Source: Labilibaculum sp. (lineage in GTDB: Bacteria; Bacteroidota; Bacteroidia; Bacteroidales; Marinifilaceae). Taken from it: a stretch of 18,935 bases of DNA. Both the position numbers and the translations under genes were made by a program. Under the pieces are notes generated by a model, which was given only the letters and a program-made list of their open reading frames with translations, was not told the DNA's origin and did not search any database. Positions 1 to 8,613 of the stretch are shown here, piece by piece (position 1 is the first letter of the stretch; each line of letters starts with the position of its first letter). The stretch is taken from positions 1 through 18,935 of the forward strand of contig JADGFH010000031.1 in the NCBI GenBank assembly GCA_016743925.1. The letters are read 5' to 3'.

Positions 1-56
1 GTATTGATATCTTAAGACTATATAAAACAGCCCTAATAATAAGCAAATAGCAAAAA

Positions 57-92
57 TACAAAAAAATGCCAATTAACGCTCTAGTTAATTGG
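57..92 (-). terminator. Probable intrinsic terminator of the DUF4834 gene
   Basis: A perfect 9-bp inverted repeat (CCAATTAAC at 69-77, GTTAATTGG at 84-92) with a 6-nt loop lies 30 bp downstream of the DUF4834 stop codon. Read on the minus strand it is followed by CATTTTTTGTATTTTT. The stem is AT-rich, so it is a weak candidate compared with the others in the window. Confidence 0.45.
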
Positions 93-121
93 TAATCTTA
101 ATACTGAGAGAGCAGGATGAA

Positions 122-364
122 TTAATCATCTACTTCTTCAAAATCAACATAGTCACCTACATCTTTTTTGTTAGAATTTCCTGCTGCGTTTGAAGATTTT
201 TCAATGGTTACTTCACCTTCTTTTTTTGTTTGTTGCTCCTGTTGTTGTTTAGCCTGATCCTGCATTTTATCGAAGGTTTTTTTTACCAAAAATGGGAATA
301 TTGCTCGTATGGTCCACTTTAATAAGTAAAAGACCCCAATCGCTATGACTATAAATTTGAACAT
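122..364 (-). CDS. DUF4834 family small membrane protein
   Basis: This 80-residue protein has one N-terminal hydrophobic segment (about residues 3-25, FKFIVIAIGVFYLLKW). A short polar, Gln- and Lys-rich stretch follows (about 35-55), then an acidic tail ending DYVDFEEVDD. The layout of membrane anchor, charged linker and conserved DYVDFEE end is what I recognise as DUF4834, a small family confined to Bacteroidota with no known function. It is probably anchored in the inner membrane with the tail in the cytoplasm (inferred). An exact TAnnTTTG element sits 20 bp upstream and a hairpin lies downstream, so it is probably transcribed alone. Start and length fit the family. Confidence 0.8.
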   Translation of the reverse strand: MFKFIVIAIGVFYLLKWTIRAIFPFLVKKTFDKMQDQAKQQQEQQTKKEGEVTIEKSSNAAGNSNKKDVGDYVDFEEVDD

Positions 365-383
365 ACTTTTTTATTTAGAAAGG

Positions 384-391
384 CAAATATA
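384..391 (-). promoter_or_regulatory. Bacteroidota -7 element (TAnnTTTG) of the DUF4834 gene
   Basis: On the minus strand the bases read TATATTTG, an exact match to the Bacteroidota -7 consensus TAnnTTTG, 20 bp before the ATG of the DUF4834 gene. I see no clear TTTG -33 element at the expected spacing. Confidence 0.45.
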
Positions 392-512
392 AGCATTTCA
401 TTTTTTTTTCAGCTGTTCTTTGGCATTGACTTTTGGACCTTGTGTTTTGCAGATGGATTGTTTTTAATTGCAAACGTGGGTTATCCTTTCGCAAATACGA
501 TTGTATTTTTCC

Positions 513-541
513 TAAAAAAAAGACTGCCCCGAAGGGCAGTC
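513..541 (-). terminator. Intrinsic terminator of the DUF5723 gene/operon
   Basis: A perfect 8-bp GC-rich stem (GACTGCCC at 522-529, GGGCAGTC at 534-541) becomes, on the minus strand, a hairpin capped by a UUCG tetraloop followed by eight T. It lies about 53 bp beyond the stop codon of the DUF5723 gene. This is a textbook rho-independent terminator. Confidence 0.9.
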
Positions 542-593
542 CTGAATTTGAATTAATGTAAATACCCCCATAGGGAGTTTCTTAAAATGTTTT

Positions 594-2066
594 TTACTTG
601 TATAAACGCTTTTTCTTGCTTTTTATCTCATCCTCGAAAGAGCAAGAATTTCTTACAATTGTTTTGTCTTTACAACCAAATAGGAAGTTAATACCAAAGC
701 GAATATTTGCCAAATGAGCGCTGTTTGGTTTTATGGCAGCCATTACATTATCACTAACCACATAAAACTGTGTTGGACCTAATTTAGTAGATAATCCGAA
801 ACCAATGTTGTTGTATGAATTGTTTACAACCGAATAACTAAGTGAAGTACTTAGGTTTTTGAAGAATCGAGCATTTGCCGAAAAAGTTAAAGATGATTGA
901 ACTTTTCCATTGAATATTTCGGTACGACTTAAAGCTCCTACATTTACTTTTTTATTTAGCTGATGTGTTCCTCCTAAATAGATTTTAGTAGGCAAACCGA
1001 CAGAATAGCTCCCGGTTAGGTTCGAAACGCGAAATTGATCAGCAATTGAATCACTTAAATCTTCAAAAACATCTTCTATCTCTTCGTAGTTAGGGTCATT
1101 TGAATTTCCAGATTGTGACCAATCTGCACCTGTCCAGGTAAACGAACCATTTTGAGAAAATTCATGACCATCAGTTTTCCAATTAATAGCTCCAATATCT
1201 AATACACTTGCGTATAAGCGAGTTTTTTCATCCATTTGATAGGTCATACCCAAATCAACTGCAAAACCTTTATTGCCGGTATTTGCAAAGAAATCTGCAT
1301 CATAATCATCCCCGTCAATATTAATATCATCTACGAACCCATCAGAATCAATTCCAATTTGATTTATTGGCATGGAAGCACGTAGGTGATGTTCAGATTT
1401 TAACACAATTTGATCTCCTGCAGATGAGGTGAAAACGGACATGTCCGAATCTTTCATGTGAAGATTGGCAATACCGAATAGAATTTTACCCTTAATTCCC
1501 ACAGTCCATTTGTTATTGACTTGTTTAGATACTCCAAGTGCAATTTCATGATAATAACTTGCATCTAAACCAAGACCACCCCAATTAGCAGTACGTCCTC
1601 TAAAGTCATAGTTTCCGTCTTTTAAGAATGTGATCATTTCTTTGTCGAAGCTAAAGCGAGTATCTTGTTTTTCAATAACATCTAAAGTGAAAAAGTACTT
1701 TTTAGCACGTATTCCTAGCGCAAAAAGAGTTAATTCAAATTGTTGTGAAAGAAAATTGGTTGTTTTTAAAGCATCATGGAAACTATTGACATCAGCCACC
1801 AAAGAATCTTTTCTGATACCAGTACCATCGGTAATAACATCTTTGTAGCCAAAGCTACTGTTACTGTAATTTAAATAAACAGAGCTTAATGCTGGAAAGC
1901 CAACAAAGACTTTACATTCAGGTTGAATAGCTGGATTTAATTGATTCGCTTGAGGAGCATTTTGCATAAAATACAAAGTGTTGTTCATTTTTTGTGCTGA
2001 TACAGAAAATGCAAGCATTAAAAAAAATAAGCCAGCTAAAATAGTTTTACTAATAGATTTAATCAT
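594..2066 (-). CDS. DUF5723 family outer-membrane protein
   Basis: The 490-residue product starts with a signal peptide ending at FSVSAQ (about residue 25), then KMNNTLYFMQNAPQANQLNP. This 'Q-x-NP' opening followed by many short amphipathic strands is typical of Bacteroidota outer-membrane barrels of the PorV/FadL-like type, and I recognise the family as DUF5723. Its function is not known. The late part has alternating aromatic and hydrophobic strands (for example GLSTKLGPTQFYVVSDN), and the protein ends in a Lys-rich tail (KSKKKRLYK), unusual for a barrel, which normally ends in an aromatic residue. It starts 21 bp after the lipoprotein gene at 2088-3755 and shares its direction, so the two are probably co-transcribed and may act together at the outer membrane (inferred). 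A strong terminator follows. Confidence 0.8.
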   Translation of the reverse strand: MIKSISKTILAGLFFLMLAFSVSAQKMNNTLYFMQNAPQANQLNPAIQPECKVFVGFPALSSVYLNYSNSSFGYKDVITDGTGIRKDSLVADVNSFHDALKTTNFLSQQFELTLFALGIRAKKYFFTLDVIEKQDTRFSFDKEMITFLKDGNYDFRGRTANWGGLGLDASYYHEIALGVSKQVNNKWTVGIKGKILFGIANLHMKDSDMSVFTSSAGDQIVLKSEHHLRASMPINQIGIDSDGFVDDINIDGDDYDADFFANTGNKGFAVDLGMTYQMDEKTRLYASVLDIGAINWKTDGHEFSQNGSFTWTGADWSQSGNSNDPNYEEIEDVFEDLSDSIADQFRVSNLTGSYSVGLPTKIYLGGTHQLNKKVNVGALSRTEIFNGKVQSSLTFSANARFFKNLSTSLSYSVVNNSYNNIGFGLSTKLGPTQFYVVSDNVMAAIKPNSAHLANIRFGINFLFGCKDKTIVRNSCSFEDEIKSKKKRLYK

Positions 2067-2087
2067 GGTCGGTAATAGTTAGTGCGA

Positions 2088-3755
2088 TTAGTTATTAAGG
2101 TCGATTTGTGCCTGAACAGAAAGGGTGAATTTCAATTCATAATCTCCCATTAATTTAACAGGAACTCCACCATTACTTGTGCTCACACTAGCGTTGATAA
2201 TTAGATTTTTGGTTTTATTTAAATTTACAATCTGTGTTTGAGTCAATTTAATTTGATGCTCAACTTCTTTTATAGAACTCGGATCCACTTCTCCAATTTT
2301 TGCTCCTGAGGTAAATACGGTAGCTGCATCAATCACATTCTCGTCAGAGATCGAATCAATTACAGTGTAGGCTGCATCGGTAAAATAAATTTTGTCAATC
2401 ATTACGTCAAGCGGATATCCATTTTCAGTAACAATAACCACAGCTGCATTCATTATTTTATCGGCATCACTAATATCAAGATCGTCAATTGTATCTCTAA
2501 GCATTAGTTTATTTGCGGTGAAATCCAAAGGAATATCAATTTCAATATCAACTCCAATAGCTGAATTATTACTAATTAGGTTTGGTGTTGTTGGGCTAGG
2601 AGCGATTGCACCTACAGGATTTAATGCAATATTGCCCGTGTATTCTAATCTGTCCGATGGAGGTAAAGCCATTAAATCTACAATATCGGAATTGTTTTTA
2701 TCGTAAGTAATGATTTCTGTAATTGCATCAATCGCTAATGGATTTGTGACAGACACAGTTTGTGGATAATTTGGTTGCAATGCATCAGGATTAAGTGTTG
2801 CGCTACTTCCATCAGAAGCATAGCCAATAATATCAGCATTAATTTGGAAAGGAACACCAACCGAATTTTCCATATGTAAAGATATTTGAGGATTGGCAAA
2901 TTGATATTCCCCTTCTATGTCATCCCAAAAATCAACATCCATATCGATATTTCCTGCATCAAGAAGAATATTTTGGTTTCCAAAATCTCCTTGTGCCAAT
3001 TGAAAATCTATATTTTGAACTTCAAGATTGATTCCTAGATCTCCTGAACTAGTTACTAATCCACCATCATCAACAACAGTAATATTGAAAACAATGTCAA
3101 CATCATTATTGGTGGTATATGGTATATTGAAACCTAAATTTAGATCTGTTAGATTTAATATTCTTTCTTGGTTAGGAGTGCCGGGATCTAACGTAAATAC
3201 TTCATTAATTGCTGTTCCACCAGCTTTTCCGTTAGGAATCGAAACAGAAAGAACTACAAATTTATTTAGCGGATTCGATAATAGAAATCTTAGATTGGCA
3301 TTCAAATCTAACTCATATAGCGTAATAGCTGTACTTCCGCCAGTTATAACTTGAATCTGATCAGTTTGAGGTAAGAAAGTAGGAAGTGAAGCATGAGGAA
3401 TTCCAACACCAAGACTAGGCAATGAATAAGATAGGTCAAGAGCAGTTTGCGTTGGGAAGTTGATAACATCAGCAACGTTATAAGTGAAAATATCTTCTTC
3501 CAAATACTTAATGTGTAAAAATCCTTCAGCATCTAACACGATGGTTTGATCGGCAGGATCGGCTTCGTGTTGATTTAATAAATACCATAAAGAATAAGTG
3601 CCGTAACCAGCTGGAACAATCATGTTTGGAGTCCAGTCAACTTGATCAGATAGCTTATCAAAATCATAATCGTCTCCATCGAAACAAGATTGAATTGATA
3701 AGGCTAAAACACTGGCAAGTAGGAAAGGGATTAGAGATTTAAATTTACGTATCAT
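2088..3755 (-). CDS. Acidic putative lipoprotein, partner of the DUF5723 protein
   Basis: I cannot name the family of this 555-residue protein. The N-terminus MIRKFKSLIPFLLASVLALS leads to a lipobox-like IQSC with Cys24, so it is probably a lipoprotein. The residues after the Cys (FDGDDYDFDKL) are strongly acidic, as in surface-exported lipoproteins of Bacteroidota. The rest is rich in Asp, Asn, Ile, Val and Thr, with repeated beta-strand patterns such as ILLDAGNIDMDVDFWDD and IEIDIPLDF, suggesting several beta-sandwich-like domains. There are no catalytic motifs and no T9SS sorting domain at the C-terminus, which ends QAQIDLNN. It is the first gene of a two-gene unit with DUF5723, 21 bp apart. 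A surface-exposed or periplasmic lipoprotein working with that barrel is an inference from the gene order. Confidence 0.7.
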   Translation of the reverse strand: MIRKFKSLIPFLLASVLALSIQSCFDGDDYDFDKLSDQVDWTPNMIVPAGYGTYSLWYLLNQHEADPADQTIVLDAEGFLHIKYLEEDIFTYNVADVINFPTQTALDLSYSLPSLGVGIPHASLPTFLPQTDQIQVITGGSTAITLYELDLNANLRFLLSNPLNKFVVLSVSIPNGKAGGTAINEVFTLDPGTPNQERILNLTDLNLGFNIPYTTNNDVDIVFNITVVDDGGLVTSSGDLGINLEVQNIDFQLAQGDFGNQNILLDAGNIDMDVDFWDDIEGEYQFANPQISLHMENSVGVPFQINADIIGYASDGSSATLNPDALQPNYPQTVSVTNPLAIDAITEIITYDKNNSDIVDLMALPPSDRLEYTGNIALNPVGAIAPSPTTPNLISNNSAIGVDIEIDIPLDFTANKLMLRDTIDDLDISDADKIMNAAVVIVTENGYPLDVMIDKIYFTDAAYTVIDSISDENVIDAATVFTSGAKIGEVDPSSIKEVEHQIKLTQTQIVNLNKTKNLIINASVSTSNGGVPVKLMGDYELKFTLSVQAQIDLNN

Positions 3756-3925
3756 AGTTGTTTTATTAAATAGACAAATTTTTAAGATGTACCGATTAAT
3801 GGATCACAAACCCTAATTTTACATCCTTAAATAACAAGCATTTGTTTCATTTAGCAAGAAAACCAATGATTTAAGTAAATTGATTTTTTTAGTCGATGAA
3901 TGCCTCATTATTCTTGATAAAGCGA

Positions 3926-6688
3926 TTATTGTACGGAATAGTTTAGAAGGAAGTTTCGATTGTCTCCAACATAAAGGTTAAAGGATTTTTCACCAGTTTT
4001 AGAAAATCCTATTGAAAACTCTGTATTTCCTTTTAATGGAAAGCCTTTGTGATTATTTCCATTTGGATCAATAAGGAATATTTTGTTTTCGTCTTCGAGA
4101 CAAATACCAATTTCGATATTTCTTCTAGAGAATTGATAAACATTGGGTTTGAAGCTAATACCTGAATCAAATTTTTGATCTAATGTTTGCTTTCCAACTG
4201 AATTAAATATTTTTAAGAAATTATAATCCGCAAATAGGTATTCATTTTTGCCATCAGCATTTAGGTCTGCCGCAGTAAAAAAATGAGCTTCCGAAAGTTG
4301 TGTGAAGGATTTCTTTTCAACCTTACCGCTTAAATAGCAATAGTAAATGTTTCCATTACTATCTGTTGTTACCAGTCTGTCGCTGATATTACCAACTGCT
4401 TTTTCAAGATAAAAAGGATTATTTGCTGATTTAGAAAACTGCACTTTAGGCTTTATTCTTTCTTGTCCACGACGGTTTAAAATATAAATTCGATATTCGT
4501 CGGCATAAACAATATAGTCTTTGTTTTTAATTCTAAAGTGTTGTATCTCACAGGTTATTTTATTTTCAGCTTTAGCTGGATTCCAACCAGTCAATGATTT
4601 TCCATCTTTGGTGTAAGCATATACTTTACGATCCTTGCAAGGAATAAAGAAGCGATAATTTTTATTTTTATCGTAATCGAAAATTGTAACTCCTCGGACA
4701 GCTTCGGCTTTGAGTTTTACGGGATAATTATTGACATTATTCCCATTTCTATCGATCAGGTGAAGTCTGTTTTTAGTAGTGAAAAGGTATTGTAATTTCC
4801 CATTTTTAAAGAAATCAACCTGATGTACTTTACCAATAATTTGAGATTCCAGTTCTTTTTTCCATAAAACCCGACCAGATGGATTTAAAAGATGCAACTG
4901 GTTGTTAATGTCTTGAACCAGAATTTCATTCTCTTTTGTGTAATGATTTTGAACCAGATAAGGTTTGTGTGCAAAGCAAGTGTCTAATCTGGATTCCCAA
5001 TCGGTTTGAGGAGCTAATTCCAGAACAGGATCATATTCGATGAATAAATTGTTGTAAATCAAATTTCGATTAGAGCTTAATTGAAAACCAATTGCTTGAA
5101 ACTTGTTGACACTTTCTTTGTTATTTTTTATCTCTTTTTGTAAATCAGTATTTAAAAAACTTGAAATGAAAGCGTTTGCCTTTGGTGTTGAAGTGTAAAA
5201 ATAGAAATTTGCTTTGTTGGACAAATACTCCTTGTTTTCCTGGTAGCTTTGGTTGGTATCAAGTGTTTTTCCTAAAACAGATTCTTGAATGAATTCCGAT
5301 AAGGAAGTAATACTTGGGCCCATTATCATGTAATTCTCAATAAAAGTGAAGTAAGACGATGAGGCATCCGAAAAGAAGCTTCCAAATAACTTTTCTGGAA
5401 TGCGATCTTCAGGTAAACGGAAAATATCGAAACTAGTTTCTTTGTCGAGTTTATAAGTGCGTTTATAGTAAGCTAATGTGCGTTGTTGTTTTTTTGCATA
5501 ACCCTTAATCATCTCAAGCATCTTTTCCTTTGCAATACTCGCACTTTTGGTTCGAATAATGGTAAAACGCTTGTTGGTTAATCCTTCTGAAAAGGCAAGT
5601 CCAATCTCTTTATGAACAAGCGAATAAATAGCCTCTTCGTAATCAATACCTGTTTTTTTCTTGATGTTATTGATATTTTTCTGGTATTCAGATAATTTCC
5701 CCATTTGATCGAGGAATTTGCGATACTTTCCTTTGTGCAAAAGAGCATCATCAATTCCCAAAATACTTAAAATACTAGTGCTTGATGGAATGATTGATTC
5801 CATTTCCATTTTAACCGGCTCTTGCTGAAGGAAAAGATTCATCAGGTTACCTTGTTGAGGGTCACTATAGGTAAATCCGTTAAGCAGAATAATACGATTT
5901 CTAAAACTAAGATCTAGTTCCGTCCAGTTTGCCAAATTGGTATAATTCCGAATGAATTTACTGTATTTTTTATCTAGGGATAAGGAAACTTGCTTTGGAT
6001 AGGTTTTTAGGTTAAAAAAGATGTTTGCATCAACATTTTTACCAACAGTTCTTTTAATTTGCTCAAATCCTTTCGATTTAGAAATGGCATTTTCGGTACT
6101 TAGTTGGCGAACCGAATTTTCTACCAGAAGCATCGATCTACTAGCAATAAATAAGCCTTTCGAAAAAGCAAAGTGTATTCCTTTTGCTTTAGGATCTTTT
6201 ACAGGAATACTGAATAGTGTTGTGTTGTGGTAAGTTCGTTCTGTAACAGGAGAATCTAATCCAACCCAATTAATAATCGAATTTTGAATTTTCTTCTCTT
6301 CTAAATAATCTGTAATAGGAAGGATGTATAAATATTCAATTTCATTTTTACCTTGCAAATGACTCGCCATGGTAAAAGATCGATCTAATGATAAAGCTCC
6401 TTCGGAATCAAAATAACCAACCAAACTATCAATAAATTCAAGGTTCTTATTGATGTTGGCAATTTTATCAAATTTGCTTAATTCTTGCCAAGCACCTGTA
6501 TTGTTCTCCAATTTAGATATTAATTGTTCTAAGCTTTCAAACTGAATAATCATTTCTGAGTTTACCGGAATAGCAGAAAACGGATCAACACCTTTGTAAA
6601 CTTTTTGTTTTTGAAGGTAGAGGTAGCCCAAAACAATGATTGCCAGAAGCAATAGGATTAATAAAGAGCTTAGAATTTTTTTTAGCAT
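3926..6688 (-). CDS. Membrane-anchored DUF3352-like protein with C-terminal beta-propeller
   Basis: This 920-residue protein has one N-terminal transmembrane helix (about 4-24) with KK before it, so the bulk should lie in the periplasm. Residues about 33-560 resemble the DUF3352-type proteins of Bacteroidota (opening VDPFSAIPVNSEMIIQF, later an A-x-x-FFNLK strand). Residues about 575-920 carry repeated blades of the kind 'LxLxDxNGxxxxxYPVKL': HLLNPSGRVLWKKEL near 599, LIDRNGNNVNNYPVKL near 645, AYTKDGKSLTGW near 691, FLIDPNGNNHKGFPLKG near 871. These blades resemble PQQ or FG-GAP/VCBS propellers, and ADLNADGKNEYLF near 807 is a typical FG-GAP-like calcium loop. Function is unknown; the propeller suggests binding to protein or wall material. 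A TAATTTTG promoter element precedes it. No clear terminator separates it from the lipoprotein gene 170 bp downstream. Confidence 0.7.
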   Translation of the reverse strand: MLKKILSSLLILLLLAIIVLGYLYLQKQKVYKGVDPFSAIPVNSEMIIQFESLEQLISKLENNTGAWQELSKFDKIANINKNLEFIDSLVGYFDSEGALSLDRSFTMASHLQGKNEIEYLYILPITDYLEEKKIQNSIINWVGLDSPVTERTYHNTTLFSIPVKDPKAKGIHFAFSKGLFIASRSMLLVENSVRQLSTENAISKSKGFEQIKRTVGKNVDANIFFNLKTYPKQVSLSLDKKYSKFIRNYTNLANWTELDLSFRNRIILLNGFTYSDPQQGNLMNLFLQQEPVKMEMESIIPSSTSILSILGIDDALLHKGKYRKFLDQMGKLSEYQKNINNIKKKTGIDYEEAIYSLVHKEIGLAFSEGLTNKRFTIIRTKSASIAKEKMLEMIKGYAKKQQRTLAYYKRTYKLDKETSFDIFRLPEDRIPEKLFGSFFSDASSSYFTFIENYMIMGPSITSLSEFIQESVLGKTLDTNQSYQENKEYLSNKANFYFYTSTPKANAFISSFLNTDLQKEIKNNKESVNKFQAIGFQLSSNRNLIYNNLFIEYDPVLELAPQTDWESRLDTCFAHKPYLVQNHYTKENEILVQDINNQLHLLNPSGRVLWKKELESQIIGKVHQVDFFKNGKLQYLFTTKNRLHLIDRNGNNVNNYPVKLKAEAVRGVTIFDYDKNKNYRFFIPCKDRKVYAYTKDGKSLTGWNPAKAENKITCEIQHFRIKNKDYIVYADEYRIYILNRRGQERIKPKVQFSKSANNPFYLEKAVGNISDRLVTTDSNGNIYYCYLSGKVEKKSFTQLSEAHFFTAADLNADGKNEYLFADYNFLKIFNSVGKQTLDQKFDSGISFKPNVYQFSRRNIEIGICLEDENKIFLIDPNGNNHKGFPLKGNTEFSIGFSKTGEKSFNLYVGDNRNFLLNYSVQ

Positions 6689-6720
6689 GGTAAAGTCGGT
6701 TGCATGGTATAGTGAATGAT

Positions 6721-6752
6721 CAAAATTAACAATTTATCGAGTGTTTTAAAAA
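6721..6752 (-). promoter_or_regulatory. Putative promoter of the 920-residue propeller protein
   Basis: On the minus strand TAATTTTG (6721-6728) is an exact TAnnTTTG -7 element, with TTTT (6749-6752) 20 bp upstream as a degenerate -33 element. It lies 32 bp before the start codon at 6688. Confidence 0.5.
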
Positions 6753-6798
6753 TTATGTGTAGGATATTCTGAGATCTTATTATAAGCAAGTTCAGCAA

Positions 6799-6827
6799 CA
6801 AAAAAATACCTCGACAAGTGCCGAGGT
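6799..6827 (-). terminator. Intrinsic terminator of the aldehyde dehydrogenase gene
   Basis: A 6-bp stem (ACCTCG at 6808-6813, CGAGGT at 6822-6827) with an 8-nt loop is followed on the minus strand by ATTTTTTT. It is 38 bp downstream of the aldehyde dehydrogenase stop codon. Confidence 0.8.
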
Positions 6828-6865
6828 GTTTCCCTAATAAAAAGTAAGTGTTTGGTGTTGTATGT

Positions 6866-8398
6866 CTAAAAATCGAACTTTATTCCTTGAGCTAATGGCA
6901 AGTCTTCGCCATAATTTATTGTGTTGGTTTGTCTGCGCATATAGGTCTTCCAAGAATCAGAACCAGATTCTCGTCCACCTCCGGTTTCTTTTTCGCCACC
7001 AAATGCACCACCAATTTCTGCTCCCGATGTTCCAATATTTACATTGGCAATTCCACAATCACTACCAACAGCTGATATAAAGGTTTGAGCCTCACGCATG
7101 TTCATCGTAAAAATTGAAGATGAAAGGCCTTGAGGAACATCATTATGTAACTGAATTGCTTCGTCTAAAGTTTTGTATTTCATGATGTATAGAACAGGGA
7201 CAAAAGATTCATCTTGAACAATTTGCCAATGGTTTTCAACTTCGCAAAATGTTGGAACAACAAAGTTGCCATCCAATACTTTATCTCCGTAAACAATTTT
7301 GCCACCAGCCTTTTTTACTTCGGCAATTGCATTTTTGTATACTTCAACAGCACCTTCGTCAATAACAGGTCCAACCAATGTTTTTTCGTCAAGTGGATTT
7401 CCAATTTTACCTTCCACTTGCTTGTAAGCATTAAGCAAACGGTTTTTTACATCATCGTAAATATCTTCGTGAATAATTAGGCGTCGGGTAGAAGTACATC
7501 TTTGTCCTGCTGTTCCAACTGATCCGAAAACAATTCCTGGGATCGCCATATCGATATCGGCAGATGGTGCCATAATTATCGCATTGTTACCACCTAATTC
7601 TGCAATGGTTCTACCTAAGCGAGCACCAACCTTTTCGGCAACTCGTTTACCAATAGCTGTCGATCCGGTAACGGAAATTAGAGGAACTCTTTTATCTTCG
7701 ATAAAATTATCGCCCATTACTGATGACTTGGCTACAACTAAATTGAAAACACCATCGGGTACGTTGTTTTCTTTTAATACTTTTTGAATGATATTGTGGC
7801 AAGCTAGTGCGCACAAAGGAACTTTTGAGCTAGGCTTCCAAATAATTACATCGCCACAAACAGCTGCAAGCATTGCGTTCCATGCCCAAACTGCAACAGG
7901 AAAGTTAAAGGCCGATATTACCCCAACAATTCCCAAAGGATGATATTGATCCATCATTTTATGATCTGGACGCTCAGAGTGCATGGTAAATCCATACATC
8001 ATGCGTGATTGACCAACTGCAAAATCGCAAATGTCGATCATTTCCTGTACCTCACCAAGTCCTTCTTGGTAGATTTTTCCCATTTCGAGACTTACCAATT
8101 TGCCTAAATCATCTTTGGCATCGCGTAGTGCATTTCCTATTTGTCTAACAATTTCACCACGTTTAGGAGCAGGCATTTTTCGCCAAATTGGAAAGGCTTC
8201 TTGCGCTGTTTCTAAAACTTTTTCGTAATCTGCAATATCTGCATTTTTAACTTTCGCAATTACAGATCCATCAATAGGAGAAATGGACTCGCTTACAGCT
8301 CCATTACATTCCATCCATTTCGATCCGGTTGAAACGCCTTGGTTAATATCATTAATACCTAATCTTTGTAGTGTTTCCTGAACGCCAAATTCTTTCAT
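6866..8398 (-). CDS. ALDH7-type aldehyde dehydrogenase (antiquitin-like)
   Basis: This 510-residue protein has the NAD-dependent aldehyde dehydrogenase fold. The catalytic Cys301 lies in GQRCTSTRR, the general base Glu267 in AELGGNNAII, and Asn165 in FNFPVAVW. The GGNNAII context, FGSVGTAGQRCTSTRR and the end FGGEKETGGGRESGSDSWK point to family ALDH7 (antiquitin), whose best-known reaction is oxidation of alpha-aminoadipate semialdehyde / piperideine-6-carboxylate in lysine breakdown. The length matches the family. No other lysine-pathway gene is nearby, so the substrate is inferred from family membership only. It is cytoplasmic and probably a single-gene unit: a terminator follows, and another closes the gene upstream. 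Three small dyads lie in its upstream region (8460-8524). Confidence 0.9.
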   Translation of the reverse strand: MKEFGVQETLQRLGINDINQGVSTGSKWMECNGAVSESISPIDGSVIAKVKNADIADYEKVLETAQEAFPIWRKMPAPKRGEIVRQIGNALRDAKDDLGKLVSLEMGKIYQEGLGEVQEMIDICDFAVGQSRMMYGFTMHSERPDHKMMDQYHPLGIVGVISAFNFPVAVWAWNAMLAAVCGDVIIWKPSSKVPLCALACHNIIQKVLKENNVPDGVFNLVVAKSSVMGDNFIEDKRVPLISVTGSTAIGKRVAEKVGARLGRTIAELGGNNAIIMAPSADIDMAIPGIVFGSVGTAGQRCTSTRRLIIHEDIYDDVKNRLLNAYKQVEGKIGNPLDEKTLVGPVIDEGAVEVYKNAIAEVKKAGGKIVYGDKVLDGNFVVPTFCEVENHWQIVQDESFVPVLYIMKYKTLDEAIQLHNDVPQGLSSSIFTMNMREAQTFISAVGSDCGIANVNIGTSGAEIGGAFGGEKETGGGRESGSDSWKTYMRRQTNTINYGEDLPLAQGIKFDF

Positions 8399-8459
8399 GT
8401 TGTATTTGTTTTTTGCTTTGAAAAAAGCTTGATTTTATCCAAAAGGGCTTCGTGTTTTC

Positions 8460-8524
8460 GGATTTTTAAAATCCTTTGAACAAGATAACAAAGGAAAGCG
8501 CCACGCGCTATGATTTTTATCATA
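8460..8524. promoter_or_regulatory. Cluster of short dyads upstream of the aldehyde dehydrogenase gene
   Basis: The 215-bp gap before the aldehyde dehydrogenase holds GGATTTT-T-AAAATCC (8460-8474), a GCGC-CAC-GCGC block (about 8499-8509), and TATGAT-TTTT-ATCATA (8509-8524). They are near-perfect inverted repeats without T-runs, so operator sites are more likely than terminators. No TAnnTTTG element is clear here. Confidence 0.3.
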
Positions 8525-8544
8525 TATCTAGTCTAAATAAAAGC

Positions 8545-8575
8545 AAGAAAAACCCGAATTGTTTAGATTCGGGTT
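8545..8575 (-). terminator. Intrinsic terminator of the DHOD-like gene
   Basis: A perfect 9-bp stem (AACCCGAAT at 8551-8559, ATTCGGGTT at 8567-8575) with a 7-nt loop is followed on the minus strand by a T-rich run (TTTCTT). It lies about 39 bp beyond the DHOD-like stop codon. Confidence 0.85.
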
Positions 8576-8613
8576 CTGAGGGTATTGATAATTAAAATTT
8601 GAAACTATTTAAA

